Shown piece after piece: positions 1 to 8,146 of a stretch of 37,585 nt of DNA. Under the pieces are notes generated by a model that was given only the letters and a program-made list of their open reading frames with translations, was not told the DNA's origin and made no database searches. Origin of the DNA: Actinomycetes bacterium (GTDB lineage Bacteria; Actinomycetota; Acidimicrobiia; Acidimicrobiales; Poriferisodalaceae). Location: positions 1 through 37,585 of the forward strand of contig JAAETH010000711.1 in the NCBI GenBank assembly GCA_024228575.1. Direction: 5' to 3'. Numbering within the stretch: the stretch's first letter is position 1; each line of letters begins with the position of its first letter. The position numbers were made by a program, and so were the translations under genes.

Positions 1-1
1 A

Positions 2-1171
2 CCAGTTCACCCCGGCGGGACCGCTGAGACACCAACTCACATCCTTCTCGTCGGGCCACTGCCGCCGCCGCTCACCGGCACACCCATCAGTTTCGAGATC
101 TTTGCCGAAGAGAGCATGCGCCTCGTCGGCGAAGATGTGGTGAGCATTGTCGACACCTCGCCCAAGCGCCTCAAACAGCAACTGACGACGGTCACGAACC
201 TGTTCAGGTTGTCGAATCTGCGTCAGGCACTGCGCGTGATCGTCGGTGTTGCCCGAAACCTTCGCCAAGCCGACGTGATGATCGTCTTCGCTTCCAACGG
301 GCACCTCGTGTCACTCGGGCCAGTGCTGCTTCTCTTGGCCCGGATTTCGCGGACACCGTGTCACCTGAGGGTGTTCGGAGGTTCGCTCGATCGGTTCATC
401 GAGTCCAAACCACCTGCTGTGAGACGCTTGGCCGACGCCACGCTCAAGCGCTACGCGGGTGTGATCGTGCAGACCGAACTACTTCGAGCCCACTTCGCGG
501 AGCAACTCGGAACCGACCGCGTCCACCTCGTACCGGGATACCGCAAACCCTTGACCGAGGAGGCTGACCCGGCTCCGGTTCACAGGACCGGATCGTCGGA
601 TGTGTTGCGGCTTGTCTTTGTCGGAATCATCAAGGAGACCAAGGGAGTTCTCGTTCTTCTCGAAGCCCTGTCGCAGCTGCAGGCCGCCGGCACCAAGGTG
701 GCCTGCGACTTCTTCGGAACCCTGCACGAACCGGTGCGAGCCACCTTCTTCGAGGAGGTCGATCACCTCGAACGAGTCTCGTACCGCGGTGAACTCGACT
801 GGCGCGATGTCGTCAGCACCATGGCTACCTACGACGCCCTCGTGTTGCCGACCTTCTTCGACGGCGAAGGACACCCTGGGGTCATCATCGAGGCCAAGCT
901 CGCCGGAATAGCGGTTGTCTCGACCGATCATCGGTCGATTCCCGAGCTGGTCACCGATGGGTTCGATGGGTTGCTGGTGACACCGGGCAGCAGCGAGGCA
1001 TTGGCCACCGCGCTGGTTCGTCTCCTTGGCGACCCGGCCCTGGTCGATTCGCTCGGCCGCGCCAGCGCCCGCAGCGGACTCACCCACACCTCCGAGGCCG
1101 GCGCCCGCCAGATCCTGGGCGCTGTCGGAGTCGCTACAGCTTCGATCCCATCACGAAGACCGACGAGTTGA
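2..1171 (+). CDS. GT4-family glycosyltransferase, 5' end cut by window
   Basis: This is a retaining glycosyltransferase of the GT-B fold that would add a sugar to a lipid-linked glycan at the cytoplasmic membrane. The frame is open from base 2. The residues before the first ATG (116) read as a typical GT4 beginning (ILLVGPLPPPLTGTPISFE, a glycine/proline acceptor loop), so the gene starts outside the window and the ATG at 116 is internal. The C-terminal half has the donor-binding signature: EGHPGVIIEAKLAG followed by STDHRSIPELV and DGLLV, the E-x7-E pattern of GT4 enzymes. Its 3' end overlaps the end of the convergent flippase gene by 38 bases. Donor and acceptor cannot be told from sequence. 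The neighbouring flippase, epimerase and phosphoglycosyl transferase suggest a role in building a repeat unit. Confidence 0.85.
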   Translation, partial: PVHPGGTAETPTHILLVGPLPPPLTGTPISFEIFAEESMRLVGEDVVSIVDTSPKRLKQQLTTVTNLFRLSNLRQALRVIVGVARNLRQADVMIVFASNGHLVSLGPVLLLLARISRTPCHLRVFGGSLDRFIESKPPAVRRLADATLKRYAGVIVQTELLRAHFAEQLGTDRVHLVPGYRKPLTEEADPAPVHRTGSSDVLRLVFVGIIKETKGVLVLLEALSQLQAAGTKVACDFFGTLHEPVRATFFEEVDHLERVSYRGELDWRDVVSTMATYDALVLPTFFDGEGHPGVIIEAKLAGIAVVSTDHRSIPELVTDGFDGLLVTPGSSEALATALVRLLGDPALVDSLGRASARSGLTHTSEAGARQILGAVGVATASIPSRRPTS

Positions 1172-2477
1172 CTCCCATCCGGCGACGAACCTCCCACCAC
1201 ATCCACAGACTGCGCAGGACACGGATCGCAGCCGTGACCACAGCCATGCCGATGACGTCGAACCAGATGATGGCTGGAACCGCGACGGCCGCGTAGATCA
1301 GCAGCGACACCATCAAGATCCGCGAATTCGTCCGCTCATGACCACCCATGTTCAATGCGATACCAACCGGCCCGGCGAGGGCATTCACGACCTGGCCGAC
1401 CGCCAGAACAACAAAGATGGGCCGCCCATCAACAAATCGTTCACCGAATATGCCGAGCAAGAAGTCGCTGGCGAGCAGTGTGACGAAGCCGATAACGATC
1501 GCCGACGCCGTCGAGATGAGCGACGATTGATACACAGCTCGCTGAACCTCACGGCGATTGCCCGCAGCCGCGTGTTCGGCCACGAGAGGTGAAACAACAC
1601 TGTTCGACGCGGACAATCCGAAGGCGAGCAACTGGGCCAGCCTGCTGGCCACGGCGTACACACCCGCCTCGGCCGCACCAAAGGCCATGCCAACGATCAA
1701 TATGTCTGCCCGATTCACGAGAACTCGGCTCGCGCTCGAGACCGTGAACTGGGCAGAGATTCGTCGCCACTCCCGGGATCGTGAGACATCGGGCTCTACG
1801 CAACGATCGGAACGAGGCACGGAGCGCGCTACGACAAACCACGACACCGCGACCATGAGCGCGATGGTGACGACGTGGGCAGACATCGCCATGGCGCCGG
1901 TGCGATCCAACTCGAGGACTGATGTGGCAACCCACAGCACCCCGAACCAAGTCGCCGGCCGGGCGATCGAAACCAGGAACCGGCCGTGGGCGACCCGCTT
2001 GAGCCCACCCAGCGCGCCCGAGTTGACGCGAAAGACCGCCCATGCCGGCAAGACAAGGGCGCCGATCAGAAACGTGTTGGCGAGTCCATTGTCCATCGGC
2101 ACGAGGAGGGCGGCGACGACCAGCACCACTGTGGTGACAGCACCAGCCACCAGCACAGACCGGCGCGCGACTCGCAGGGCGCCATATACCTCTGACCACC
2201 GGTCCTGACCCCTGGCTATCGCTACGAATCGGACCACCGAACGGTCGAAACCGATGACCGCCGACACCATGAGGACGTCGAGCCAAGCGAACACGACCGT
2301 GTAGCGCCCGTAGTCCTCGTCACCCAGCAGATTCGCTGCGTAGGCCTGAACCAGATAGGACAAGGCCTGTCCAGCGACGCCGATGATGACATTGCCGAAC
2401 GCGGAGATGGCGAATCCGAGGCTGAGCCGGCGCAACAGCACGGCCCGCCGTTCGCTGGAGAGACCCGGGATACACAT
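1134..2477 (-). CDS. Wzx-type flippase (polysaccharide biosynthesis / MATE-like membrane protein)
   Basis: This is a multi-pass membrane protein of 447 residues that would flip undecaprenyl-linked oligosaccharide across the membrane. It has about 12-14 hydrophobic segments and the usual start of the family: a basic patch, then a helix ending GQALSYLVQAYAANLLG, then EDYGRYTVVFAWLD. Later stretches such as ADILIVGMAFGAAEAGVYAVASRLAQL match the conserved middle of Wzx/MATE-like flippases. The frame is open to an ATG at 2546, but that lies inside the upstream beta-propeller gene. The ATG at 2477 falls 11 bases after that gene's stop, so I chose it. The two probably form a short operon. The 3' end overlaps the convergent glycosyltransferase gene. 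Transported substrate unknown. Confidence 0.8.
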   Translation of the reverse strand: MCIPGLSSERRAVLLRRLSLGFAISAFGNVIIGVAGQALSYLVQAYAANLLGDEDYGRYTVVFAWLDVLMVSAVIGFDRSVVRFVAIARGQDRWSEVYGALRVARRSVLVAGAVTTVVLVVAALLVPMDNGLANTFLIGALVLPAWAVFRVNSGALGGLKRVAHGRFLVSIARPATWFGVLWVATSVLELDRTGAMAMSAHVVTIALMVAVSWFVVARSVPRSDRCVEPDVSRSREWRRISAQFTVSSASRVLVNRADILIVGMAFGAAEAGVYAVASRLAQLLAFGLSASNSVVSPLVAEHAAAGNRREVQRAVYQSSLISTASAIVIGFVTLLASDFLLGIFGERFVDGRPIFVVLAVGQVVNALAGPVGIALNMGGHERTNSRILMVSLLIYAAVAVPAIIWFDVIGMAVVTAAIRVLRSLWMWWEVRRRMGVNSSVFVMGSKL

Positions 2478-2488
2478 CGGATCGGCAA

Positions 2489-3475
2489 TCAGCCCAGCAC
2501 GGAGAAGACGACGTCGACGAGCGGATCGTCGAGTGGGCGACGCCATTTCAGATTGCCCTTGCCAACATCGAACCGGGCGATGTGGGTGGGTTTGAGCTTG
2601 GCGTTGTCCATCCTTCCGAAGCGTGTCTTGACCCAGCGGATGTTCTCGCGGATCTTTGTGACCCTCAGCGTCGAGAAGCCGACCAGGAGGTCCCCGTCGT
2701 TGGCGATCGTCAAGCCGCGCAACCAGCCGACGACCTCGTCCGACGTGTCCATCGAATGTAGGTCGTACACCCCGGTGACCTCATCGGTGCGAAGGTCGGC
2801 GGTCACGACATGCCCGTCGACGGTGGTGAACCAGACAGAGTCACCGACCACGTGACCATCGTGTGGACGTTCGACCGCGATGTCGATACGCCGGTCTCGA
2901 TTGGTGAGACAAAGTGCATCGCGCTGCTCGAACCTGCTGACCCAGATCTCGTCGTCGTGGATGAACACATTGTTGGGATGTGACCGGTGGGGTTTGGTCG
3001 AGAGCACCTTCCGGTAGTCGGTGTCGCGGTCGAAACGATCCCAAGTATCGGCTTCGAGTGTGTTCCATTCGCGAACGACTCGGTCGTCGTCATCGATCTC
3101 GACGACCAGATCGAGTCCCGTCGAGACCACGAGCAAGGTCCCGTCCGCTGTCGGCCGCACATGATGTACGTCGTTGAAACAAGGAAGCGAGACATATCGC
3201 AACATCTCCCATGTGGAGGTGTCGTAGACCATCGCTTCGGTCGTGGTCCCCACATACAACTTGCCGTCGTCCATCGTCCCCGACTTGAAGACGATCGATG
3301 ATTGTTGTTGAGGCCGGGCCTCTGGCGGGGTCTCGTAGCTCACCACCTGCTCACACTCGCCGGTATCGACATCCATCATCACGATCACGGCTTCGGCGTG
3401 GCGGGTGTGAGACGCGGAGGGCAGTGTTGCGCTGAGGGTTCGTTGCCGCCCACCAAGAATCGCGATCGTCTGCAT
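2489..3475 (-). CDS. Beta-propeller-like protein of unknown function
   Basis: The 328-residue protein has repeated units of about 45 residues with the strand pattern of a beta propeller, for example DGKLYVGTTTEAMVYDTSTWE, DGTLLVVSTGLDLVVEID, HDDEIWVSRFEQRDALCLTN and GDSVWFTTVDGHVVTADL. A conserved-looking SHPNNVFIHDD segment sits mid-protein. There is no signal peptide or membrane helix, so it is probably cytoplasmic. It resembles propeller proteins of the TIGR03032/DUF4915 kind that occur in polysaccharide loci, but I cannot name a family with certainty. The start ATG at 3475 is the only one upstream of the first blade; the upstream ACGGAA is a weak ribosome site. It is followed by the flippase gene after 11 bases and is divergent from the orphan gene at 3587, sharing a 111-base promoter region. 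Confidence 0.65.
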   Translation of the reverse strand: MQTIAILGGRQRTLSATLPSASHTRHAEAVIVMMDVDTGECEQVVSYETPPEARPQQQSSIVFKSGTMDDGKLYVGTTTEAMVYDTSTWEMLRYVSLPCFNDVHHVRPTADGTLLVVSTGLDLVVEIDDDDRVVREWNTLEADTWDRFDRDTDYRKVLSTKPHRSHPNNVFIHDDEIWVSRFEQRDALCLTNRDRRIDIAVERPHDGHVVGDSVWFTTVDGHVVTADLRTDEVTGVYDLHSMDTSDEVVGWLRGLTIANDGDLLVGFSTLRVTKIRENIRWVKTRFGRMDNAKLKPTHIARFDVGKGNLKWRRPLDDPLVDVVFSVLG

Positions 3476-3586
3476 CAGTGTTCCGTCGGCGCAAGCGACC
3501 CCGAATTGCCTGTTTGGTACGATCGCCCCGAGATTTGTTGGCCGATGTCATGTCGGAGAGACCAGTTCGACCGACAGGACATCGCG

Positions 3587-4564
3587 ATGGCTACCCACAC
3601 CGATGTGCCGAGTTCGGTCCTTGGCCTCGTCGCGGGACCCCTCACCTCGTTCGTCGAGGTTCCCTTTGTCGAGGGAAGCGAGTTTCGGGACCTCGAACTC
3701 CAGCGCATGAAACTCGAGGATGGGTCGGTCGCCCACCTTCTGCGAGGCCGTCTGCCCGATGGAACGCTCGAGATCTGGGCCGAACCCGAGCTGGGCGCGG
3801 ACGCAGGCTGGGTCGAAGTCGATCCGGTCCTGTCCATCGCGGCGGTTTCGCGCTACCAGGTTGTCCAGTTCGACGAATTGGTCTACGACCTCGCCGGCGA
3901 GTCCATCACCGTCCGCGCTGTTGTGAGCAGCTCCGACGGCCGCCACATCGTCTTCTCGGCATCTGCGATGCGCCCACCAAGAACCGACGACATCTTCACC
4001 CCTGCGGTCCCAGGGAGCGAACTGCCGATGCTGCGCCTGATGCGCCTGCGCGATTTCTGGCTCATGTCACGTTCCTTGACGGCCATCGACTGCTCGGTCG
4101 ACGGGCGCAGACTCGAACCCGAACCCATGGGAGGGCCCGTCGGTCTCGGGCGCGATCTGTGGTCTGCACGCGTTGCGGGGGACATCCTCGTGGCTGGCCT
4201 CGCACCGACATCAAGAATCACCAACCAGGTCGTTTCTCGCGTTGAACGCAACGGCATGTTCTTCGAGGTCGAGCTGGGCGACGCTCCCGCGGCACTCGCG
4301 TTGCCTCTCGAGGTGACGTCCGATCTGGGCGAGGTGACGTCGGCAGAGGTGAGAATCCTGCCCATCGACTCCGATCGTCTCAAGATCGTCGTCTCCAAGG
4401 TCCGCCAGCAGTGGTTTCCGGGTCGCGGGGATGTGAGGCTTCTTGCCCTGTACGCGGCTCGGCGCATACGCCGGCGGGGCGACAATCTGCAGTTCGTGGC
4501 GACACTCGACCGTCGCTGCGACGGGTGGAAGACGACTTACTCGTGCTGGAAGCGTGACGACTGA
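3587..4564 (+). CDS. Unrecognised protein (orphan in glycan locus)
   Basis: I do not recognise this 325-residue protein. It is soluble-looking, has no signal peptide or membrane helix, and is rich in predicted beta strands. The middle holds MLRLMRLRDFWLMSRSLTAIDCSVDGRR and the C-terminus holds an aromatic/basic patch (RQQWFPGRGDVRLLALYAARRIRRRGD) with two late cysteines. The frame is open further upstream into the divergent gene. I chose the ATG at 3587 because AGGA lies about 8 bases before it and the sequence then starts cleanly; an ATG at 3545 is an alternative. The stop is 33 bases before the epimerase start, so the two are probably co-transcribed. Codon use matches its neighbours, so it is likely a real gene. 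Confidence 0.6.
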   Translation: MATHTDVPSSVLGLVAGPLTSFVEVPFVEGSEFRDLELQRMKLEDGSVAHLLRGRLPDGTLEIWAEPELGADAGWVEVDPVLSIAAVSRYQVVQFDELVYDLAGESITVRAVVSSSDGRHIVFSASAMRPPRTDDIFTPAVPGSELPMLRLMRLRDFWLMSRSLTAIDCSVDGRRLEPEPMGGPVGLGRDLWSARVAGDILVAGLAPTSRITNQVVSRVERNGMFFEVELGDAPAALALPLEVTSDLGEVTSAEVRILPIDSDRLKIVVSKVRQQWFPGRGDVRLLALYAARRIRRRGDNLQFVATLDRRCDGWKTTYSCWKRDD

Positions 4565-4585
4565 GCACCCACACCATGACCGGTG

Positions 4586-4593
4586 AAGGAGGA
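4586..4593 (+). promoter_or_regulatory. Strong ribosome binding site deciding the epimerase start
   Basis: AAGGAGGA ends 4 bases before the ATG at 4598. It lies inside the possible longer reading from a GTG at 4583, so the shorter start is favoured. Confidence 0.7.
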
Positions 4594-4597
4594 CGAG

Positions 4598-5578
4598 ATG
4601 GCACAAGCAGACCTGCAACCAGTGAATACGGTTCTTGTCACCGGCGCTGCCGGGTTCATCGGCTCACACCTGTGCGAGTTGCTGGCCCGACAGGGCAAGA
4701 CGGTCGTGGGGGTCGACAACTTCGACCCCTACTACGCTCGGCTCGACAAGGAACACAACGTGGCGTGCGTCCGCGCAGCCGGAGGCGATTTTCGCGAGTC
4801 CGACATTCGCAGCTACGGCGACATCGCATCGCTGATCGACGTGACCCGCCCCGAGGCGATCGTCCATCTTGCCGCCAAGGCCGGCGTTCGCAACAGTGTC
4901 AGGTTCCCGCGGCAGTACTTCGAGACGAACCTGCTCGGCACTCAGAACGTGCTGGATTCATGCCGGGCATTGGGCGTCGAGAGGATGGTGCTCGCGTCCA
5001 CCTCGTCGGTATATGGGCGTACCACAACCATCCCGTTCATCGAGAGCGACCCGTGTGTGTCCCCGCTCCACCCGTATGCGGCTTCCAAGCGTTCAACCGA
5101 ACTCCTGGCTGGTACGTACGCCCAGCTATACGGCCTGCAGATAACTGTCATGCGGTTCTTCACCGTCTACGGCGAGCGCGGCCGCCCAGACATGATGCCC
5201 CGTCTGCTGCTCGACTCGATCTCGAACGGAACGAAGGTCGATCTGTACGAAGGGCCCCTGGAACGCGACTGGACCCACGTCAGCGACATCGTCCGCGGCC
5301 TGGCCGCGGCAGTCGACCGTCCCCTCGGATTTGAGGTGCTGAATCTGGGCAGGGGCGAGCCGATTGCGCTCAGGGAGTTCATCGACGAACTGCAGGAGGT
5401 CGCAGGCAAGAAGGCGAACCTCGCCGCGGCCCCGCGGCCCGACTCCGAGATGTTGTCGACGTATGCGAGCACGGACAAGCTCCGCGAACTTCTCGGCGTC
5501 GAATCGGTGGTTCCGGTCCGCGACGGTGTTGCCGCACTGTGGGAGTGGTGGCAGGAGTACTCGACCATGCGCCGCTGA
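4598..5578 (+). CDS. NAD-dependent nucleotide-sugar epimerase (UDP-glucuronate 4-epimerase-like)
   Basis: This is an extended short-chain dehydrogenase/reductase of 326 residues acting on a UDP-sugar in the cytoplasm. The NAD-binding loop is VTGAAGFIGSHL, followed by the VDNFDPYY acidic end of strand beta-2. The catalytic set is present: Ser in ASTSSVYG and the YAASK (YxxxK) pair. RFFTVYGERGRPDM matches the UDP-glucuronate 4-epimerase subgroup (RFFTVYGPWGRPDMA), and DWTHVSDIVRG and NLGRGEPI are the usual substrate-side motifs. Conversion of UDP-GlcA to UDP-GalA is the best guess; a UDP-glucose or UDP-GlcNAc 4-epimerase is possible. It follows the orphan gene by 33 bases and converges on the second glycosyltransferase. 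Confidence 0.85.
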   Translation: MAQADLQPVNTVLVTGAAGFIGSHLCELLARQGKTVVGVDNFDPYYARLDKEHNVACVRAAGGDFRESDIRSYGDIASLIDVTRPEAIVHLAAKAGVRNSVRFPRQYFETNLLGTQNVLDSCRALGVERMVLASTSSVYGRTTTIPFIESDPCVSPLHPYAASKRSTELLAGTYAQLYGLQITVMRFFTVYGERGRPDMMPRLLLDSISNGTKVDLYEGPLERDWTHVSDIVRGLAAAVDRPLGFEVLNLGRGEPIALREFIDELQEVAGKKANLAAAPRPDSEMLSTYASTDKLRELLGVESVVPVRDGVAALWEWWQEYSTMRR

Positions 5579-5588
5579 TTCCAGCGGC
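5571..5588. terminator. Short hairpin between convergent genes
   Basis: GCCGCTG and CAGCGGC form a perfect 7-bp stem with a 4-base loop (ATTC). The left arm includes the epimerase stop codon. No T-run follows on either strand, so it is only a weak terminator candidate for the convergent epimerase and glycosyltransferase genes. Confidence 0.35.
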
Positions 5589-5614
5589 AGCACTTCAACC
5601 CGACTGACCGGGGA

Positions 5615-6874
5615 TCATCGGCGCCGCACAATCGGCCCAAAACGCCTGGATCGTGACCCGTGGTCGCCCACGGCCTGCTCCAGAACGTCCTCGAGTTGGT
5701 GTGCCAGGTCGTCGCGGTCGAATCTTGCTCGACCCAACTCCTCGGCGGCCTCGCCCGCGATCGTGCACCACGACGGATCGTGCAGCCGTTCCACGAGATC
5801 GTCCGCGGCCAGTTCGAGATCGGTCGCAGAGACGACCAGTCCGGCGCCGGTTGCCTCGAGCAGCTCGGCCTGCCAGCCGCGATAGTTGACCAGCGTGGGT
5901 GTCCCACTCGCGAGCGCGTCGAACCACTTGTTTGCCGAGTTCGCCCACATCTCGGGCAGGTCTATGAAGATCGAACACGCAACATCGGCCGCTGACAGCG
6001 CACTTACAACCTCGGTCTTCGGCATCGGACCACACATCTTGAGGTTCACGTCCAGCACTCCGAGCCGCAACGCCTCGCTGCGAACGTGCTCCTCCTCCCT
6101 GCCTTCACCCACGAGCAAGAAACGAATCTCGGGATCGCGTCGGTATACGGCTTCGGCGAGTCTCACGAGATATGCCAGATCGTTGACCTGGCCAAATGAT
6201 CCTGCGTACAACACCAGGCGGCGATCGCCGATCCAGGCGTCGCGCCGGCGGAACGCCTCGCCAGCTGTGGGCGAAACCGAGAAGAGGTCGAAGTCGCAGC
6301 TGTTCGGAATCGTGGCCACCCGAGCTGGCTCGTACCCCGTAGCGACGACACCTTCGGCCATCTGAGGCGAAAGCGCCACGACCCGCTCGGAGCGTCGGTA
6401 GGTCACCTTCTCCAACCAGCGAGCGATCACTATTGCGAACCGATTCTTGAGGGCACCAATCGCTATCGGCATCTCCGGCCACAGGTCACGCACCTCGAAC
6501 ACCATCGGAATGCCGTTGCGCCAAGACGCCCATACACCGGGGATCGATATGGTCAACGGCGTGCTGGTCGCGAACACAACGTCACCCCCAAGGGACCGGG
6601 CACGTCGCATCGATAGCAGGGCGAAACGGGCGTACGACCAGATGCGCCTGATCGTGCCCATGTTGTCGGAGTAGATGTTTGCGAGGGCGTGCACGTGTAT
6701 GCCCTCGACCGTCTGCTCGCCCCAACCGCGGTCTGGCCCCTCTATCAGCCGGCTCGACGTCACGACGTGAACCTCGTGTCCGGCAGCGACAAGACGTCGC
6801 GCCATCTCGAACGATCGAGTGCCGCTGCTGCCAGACGGGGTGGCAAAGTACTGATGCAGATAGACGATGCGCAC
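5615..6874 (-). CDS. GT4-family glycosyltransferase (WbuB-like)
   Basis: This is a 419-residue GT-B glycosyltransferase. The N-terminus reads RIVYLHQYFATPSGSSGTRS then FEMARRLVAAGHEVHVVTS, the start typical of the WbuB-type GT4 group. The C-terminal donor domain carries VLYAGSFGQVNDLAYLVRLAE, FLLVGEGREEE and ANKWFDALASGTPTLVNY, which fit the nucleotide-sugar pocket. WbuB-like enzymes commonly transfer FucNAc-type amino sugars to lipid-linked intermediates, which would suit this locus, but specificity is inferred. I chose the GTG at 6874 because AGAGGG lies about 6 bases upstream and the family homology begins exactly there; the ATG at 6958 would add 28 residues without family character. It is divergent from the VanZ-LamG gene. 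Confidence 0.82.
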   Translation of the reverse strand: MRIVYLHQYFATPSGSSGTRSFEMARRLVAAGHEVHVVTSSRLIEGPDRGWGEQTVEGIHVHALANIYSDNMGTIRRIWSYARFALLSMRRARSLGGDVVFATSTPLTISIPGVWASWRNGIPMVFEVRDLWPEMPIAIGALKNRFAIVIARWLEKVTYRRSERVVALSPQMAEGVVATGYEPARVATIPNSCDFDLFSVSPTAGEAFRRRDAWIGDRRLVLYAGSFGQVNDLAYLVRLAEAVYRRDPEIRFLLVGEGREEEHVRSEALRLGVLDVNLKMCGPMPKTEVVSALSAADVACSIFIDLPEMWANSANKWFDALASGTPTLVNYRGWQAELLEATGAGLVVSATDLELAADDLVERLHDPSWCTIAGEAAEELGRARFDRDDLAHQLEDVLEQAVGDHGSRSRRFGPIVRRR

Positions 6875-6947
6875 CGCAGACCCTCTTGATTCGACCGTGT
6901 CCGTTTCGGCTGATTCTGTCGGCCGACGATCCAGACAGTACCACCAA

Positions 6948-6964
6948 GGTGATCTCAAATCACC
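6948..6964. promoter_or_regulatory. Inverted repeat in divergent promoter region
   Basis: GGTGAT-CTCAA-ATCACC is a perfect 6-bp inverted repeat with a 5-base spacer. It sits between the divergent glycosyltransferase and VanZ-LamG genes in a 195-base gap, where an operator would be expected. No regulator is assigned, and a chance palindrome is possible. Confidence 0.3.
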
Positions 6965-7069
6965 ACATAGAGTGGATTACGAACGCGCTGTGCGTTAGAC
7001 TTTTGCGAGAGCCAGCGGCGCTGTGGCACCAAATCCGATGATCGAGGCCGGCTGTTGACGAGGACGTTC

Positions 7070-8146
7070 ATGACCACCTCCACAAGGCCAGCACCGTCGC
7101 CGCCGGATCCGTCGCCGCCGAGGTCGACCGCAACGACCAGGAGTTTGGGAGCAGCAACCCTGGGGTGGTTGCTGGCGGCCATCACCGTGCTCTTGCTCGT
7201 CGAACCACGATCTATCGACTTTCCCCCCGAATTGGCACACCTGGCACTGTTCGCCTGTGGCAGCGCGACCAGTACGGCCTGGCTCTTCGGTCGCTGGCGG
7301 TTGACGAAACTCGTCTCCCTCGTGGCAGTCCTAGGGGTGTTCATTGCCGTGGTCACAGAACTCGCTCAGGCATGGTTCGTCAGTGAACGGCGCGGTCAGC
7401 TCAGCGACTTCTGGGCCGATGTCGCCGGGGTCGGGCTGGGCCTCATCGCTGCGATCGCATGTGTGGCCCTGTTGGGGGAGCGTGGCAGGCATCTCGCTGC
7501 CGTATCGACGTGGATAGCGCTGGTAACCCTGCTGGGGTCGGTGGTTGTTTCGGACCCGCTCGGCAAGCCCGCTATCGACTGCGGAGACCACAACCCCGAC
7601 TCGGCCGACACACTCGCCGAACCCGCCTGGAGCTGGACCGCGGACGACGACGTTGGGAGAGGTGAGCCCTCCCTTGCTCCCGAGATGATCTGTCTCGTGG
7701 GACAAGAGGAATCCTTCACAGTCGTCGCGATCGCGGCGTCGAACGATCTCGAGCAGACGGGACCAACCCGGATCGTCACATCGTCCGTCGGCTACCAGAG
7801 TGCAGATATCAACTTCCACCTCGGTCAGGAAGGCACCGCATTGAGTGTGCGTATACGGTCCGGCAACCACGGGATCGACAAGACCCTGGTCTCCGACGTG
7901 TTCACCGATACCGAGCCACACACGATCGCCGTGCGCTTCGATCACGGTGATGTGACCGTCGTGGTCGATGGTGAAGCCGCCACCCACTTCAACATCGACG
8001 ACAGCCTCGCCAGGTGGGAGGTCGAGTACCCCATCATCGTCGGCGACGAATTCGGGGGCGATCGCACATTCCTCGGTCATGTCGAGGTCGTCGAGATCCA
8101 CGCACGAGCACTGAACGACGACGAACTCGCGTCATGGTCTCGATGA
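7070..8146 (+). CDS. VanZ-like membrane domain fused to a LamG/concanavalin-like domain
   Basis: The protein has 358 residues. Residues about 25-165 hold four hydrophobic segments with a VanZ-like core (VFIAVVTELAQAWFVSERRGQLSDFWADVAGVGLG: a charged FxxxRxxxxxDxxxNxxG-type loop, with Asn replaced by Val here). Residues about 180-355 are a beta-rich segment ending GEFGGDRTFLGHVEVVEIHARALNDDELAS, the classic end of LamG/laminin-G-like lectin folds, probably outside the cell. The ATG at 7070 has GAGG about 6 bases upstream; a TTG at 7055 is possible. VanZ proteins occur in many cell-envelope polysaccharide loci, but their biochemical role is poorly known. The stop overlaps the SGNH hydrolase start as ATGA, so the two are translated together. 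Confidence 0.75.
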   Translation: MTTSTRPAPSPPDPSPPRSTATTRSLGAATLGWLLAAITVLLLVEPRSIDFPPELAHLALFACGSATSTAWLFGRWRLTKLVSLVAVLGVFIAVVTELAQAWFVSERRGQLSDFWADVAGVGLGLIAAIACVALLGERGRHLAAVSTWIALVTLLGSVVVSDPLGKPAIDCGDHNPDSADTLAEPAWSWTADDDVGRGEPSLAPEMICLVGQEESFTVVAIAASNDLEQTGPTRIVTSSVGYQSADINFHLGQEGTALSVRIRSGNHGIDKTLVSDVFTDTEPHTIAVRFDHGDVTVVVDGEAATHFNIDDSLARWEVEYPIIVGDEFGGDRTFLGHVEVVEIHARALNDDELASWSR

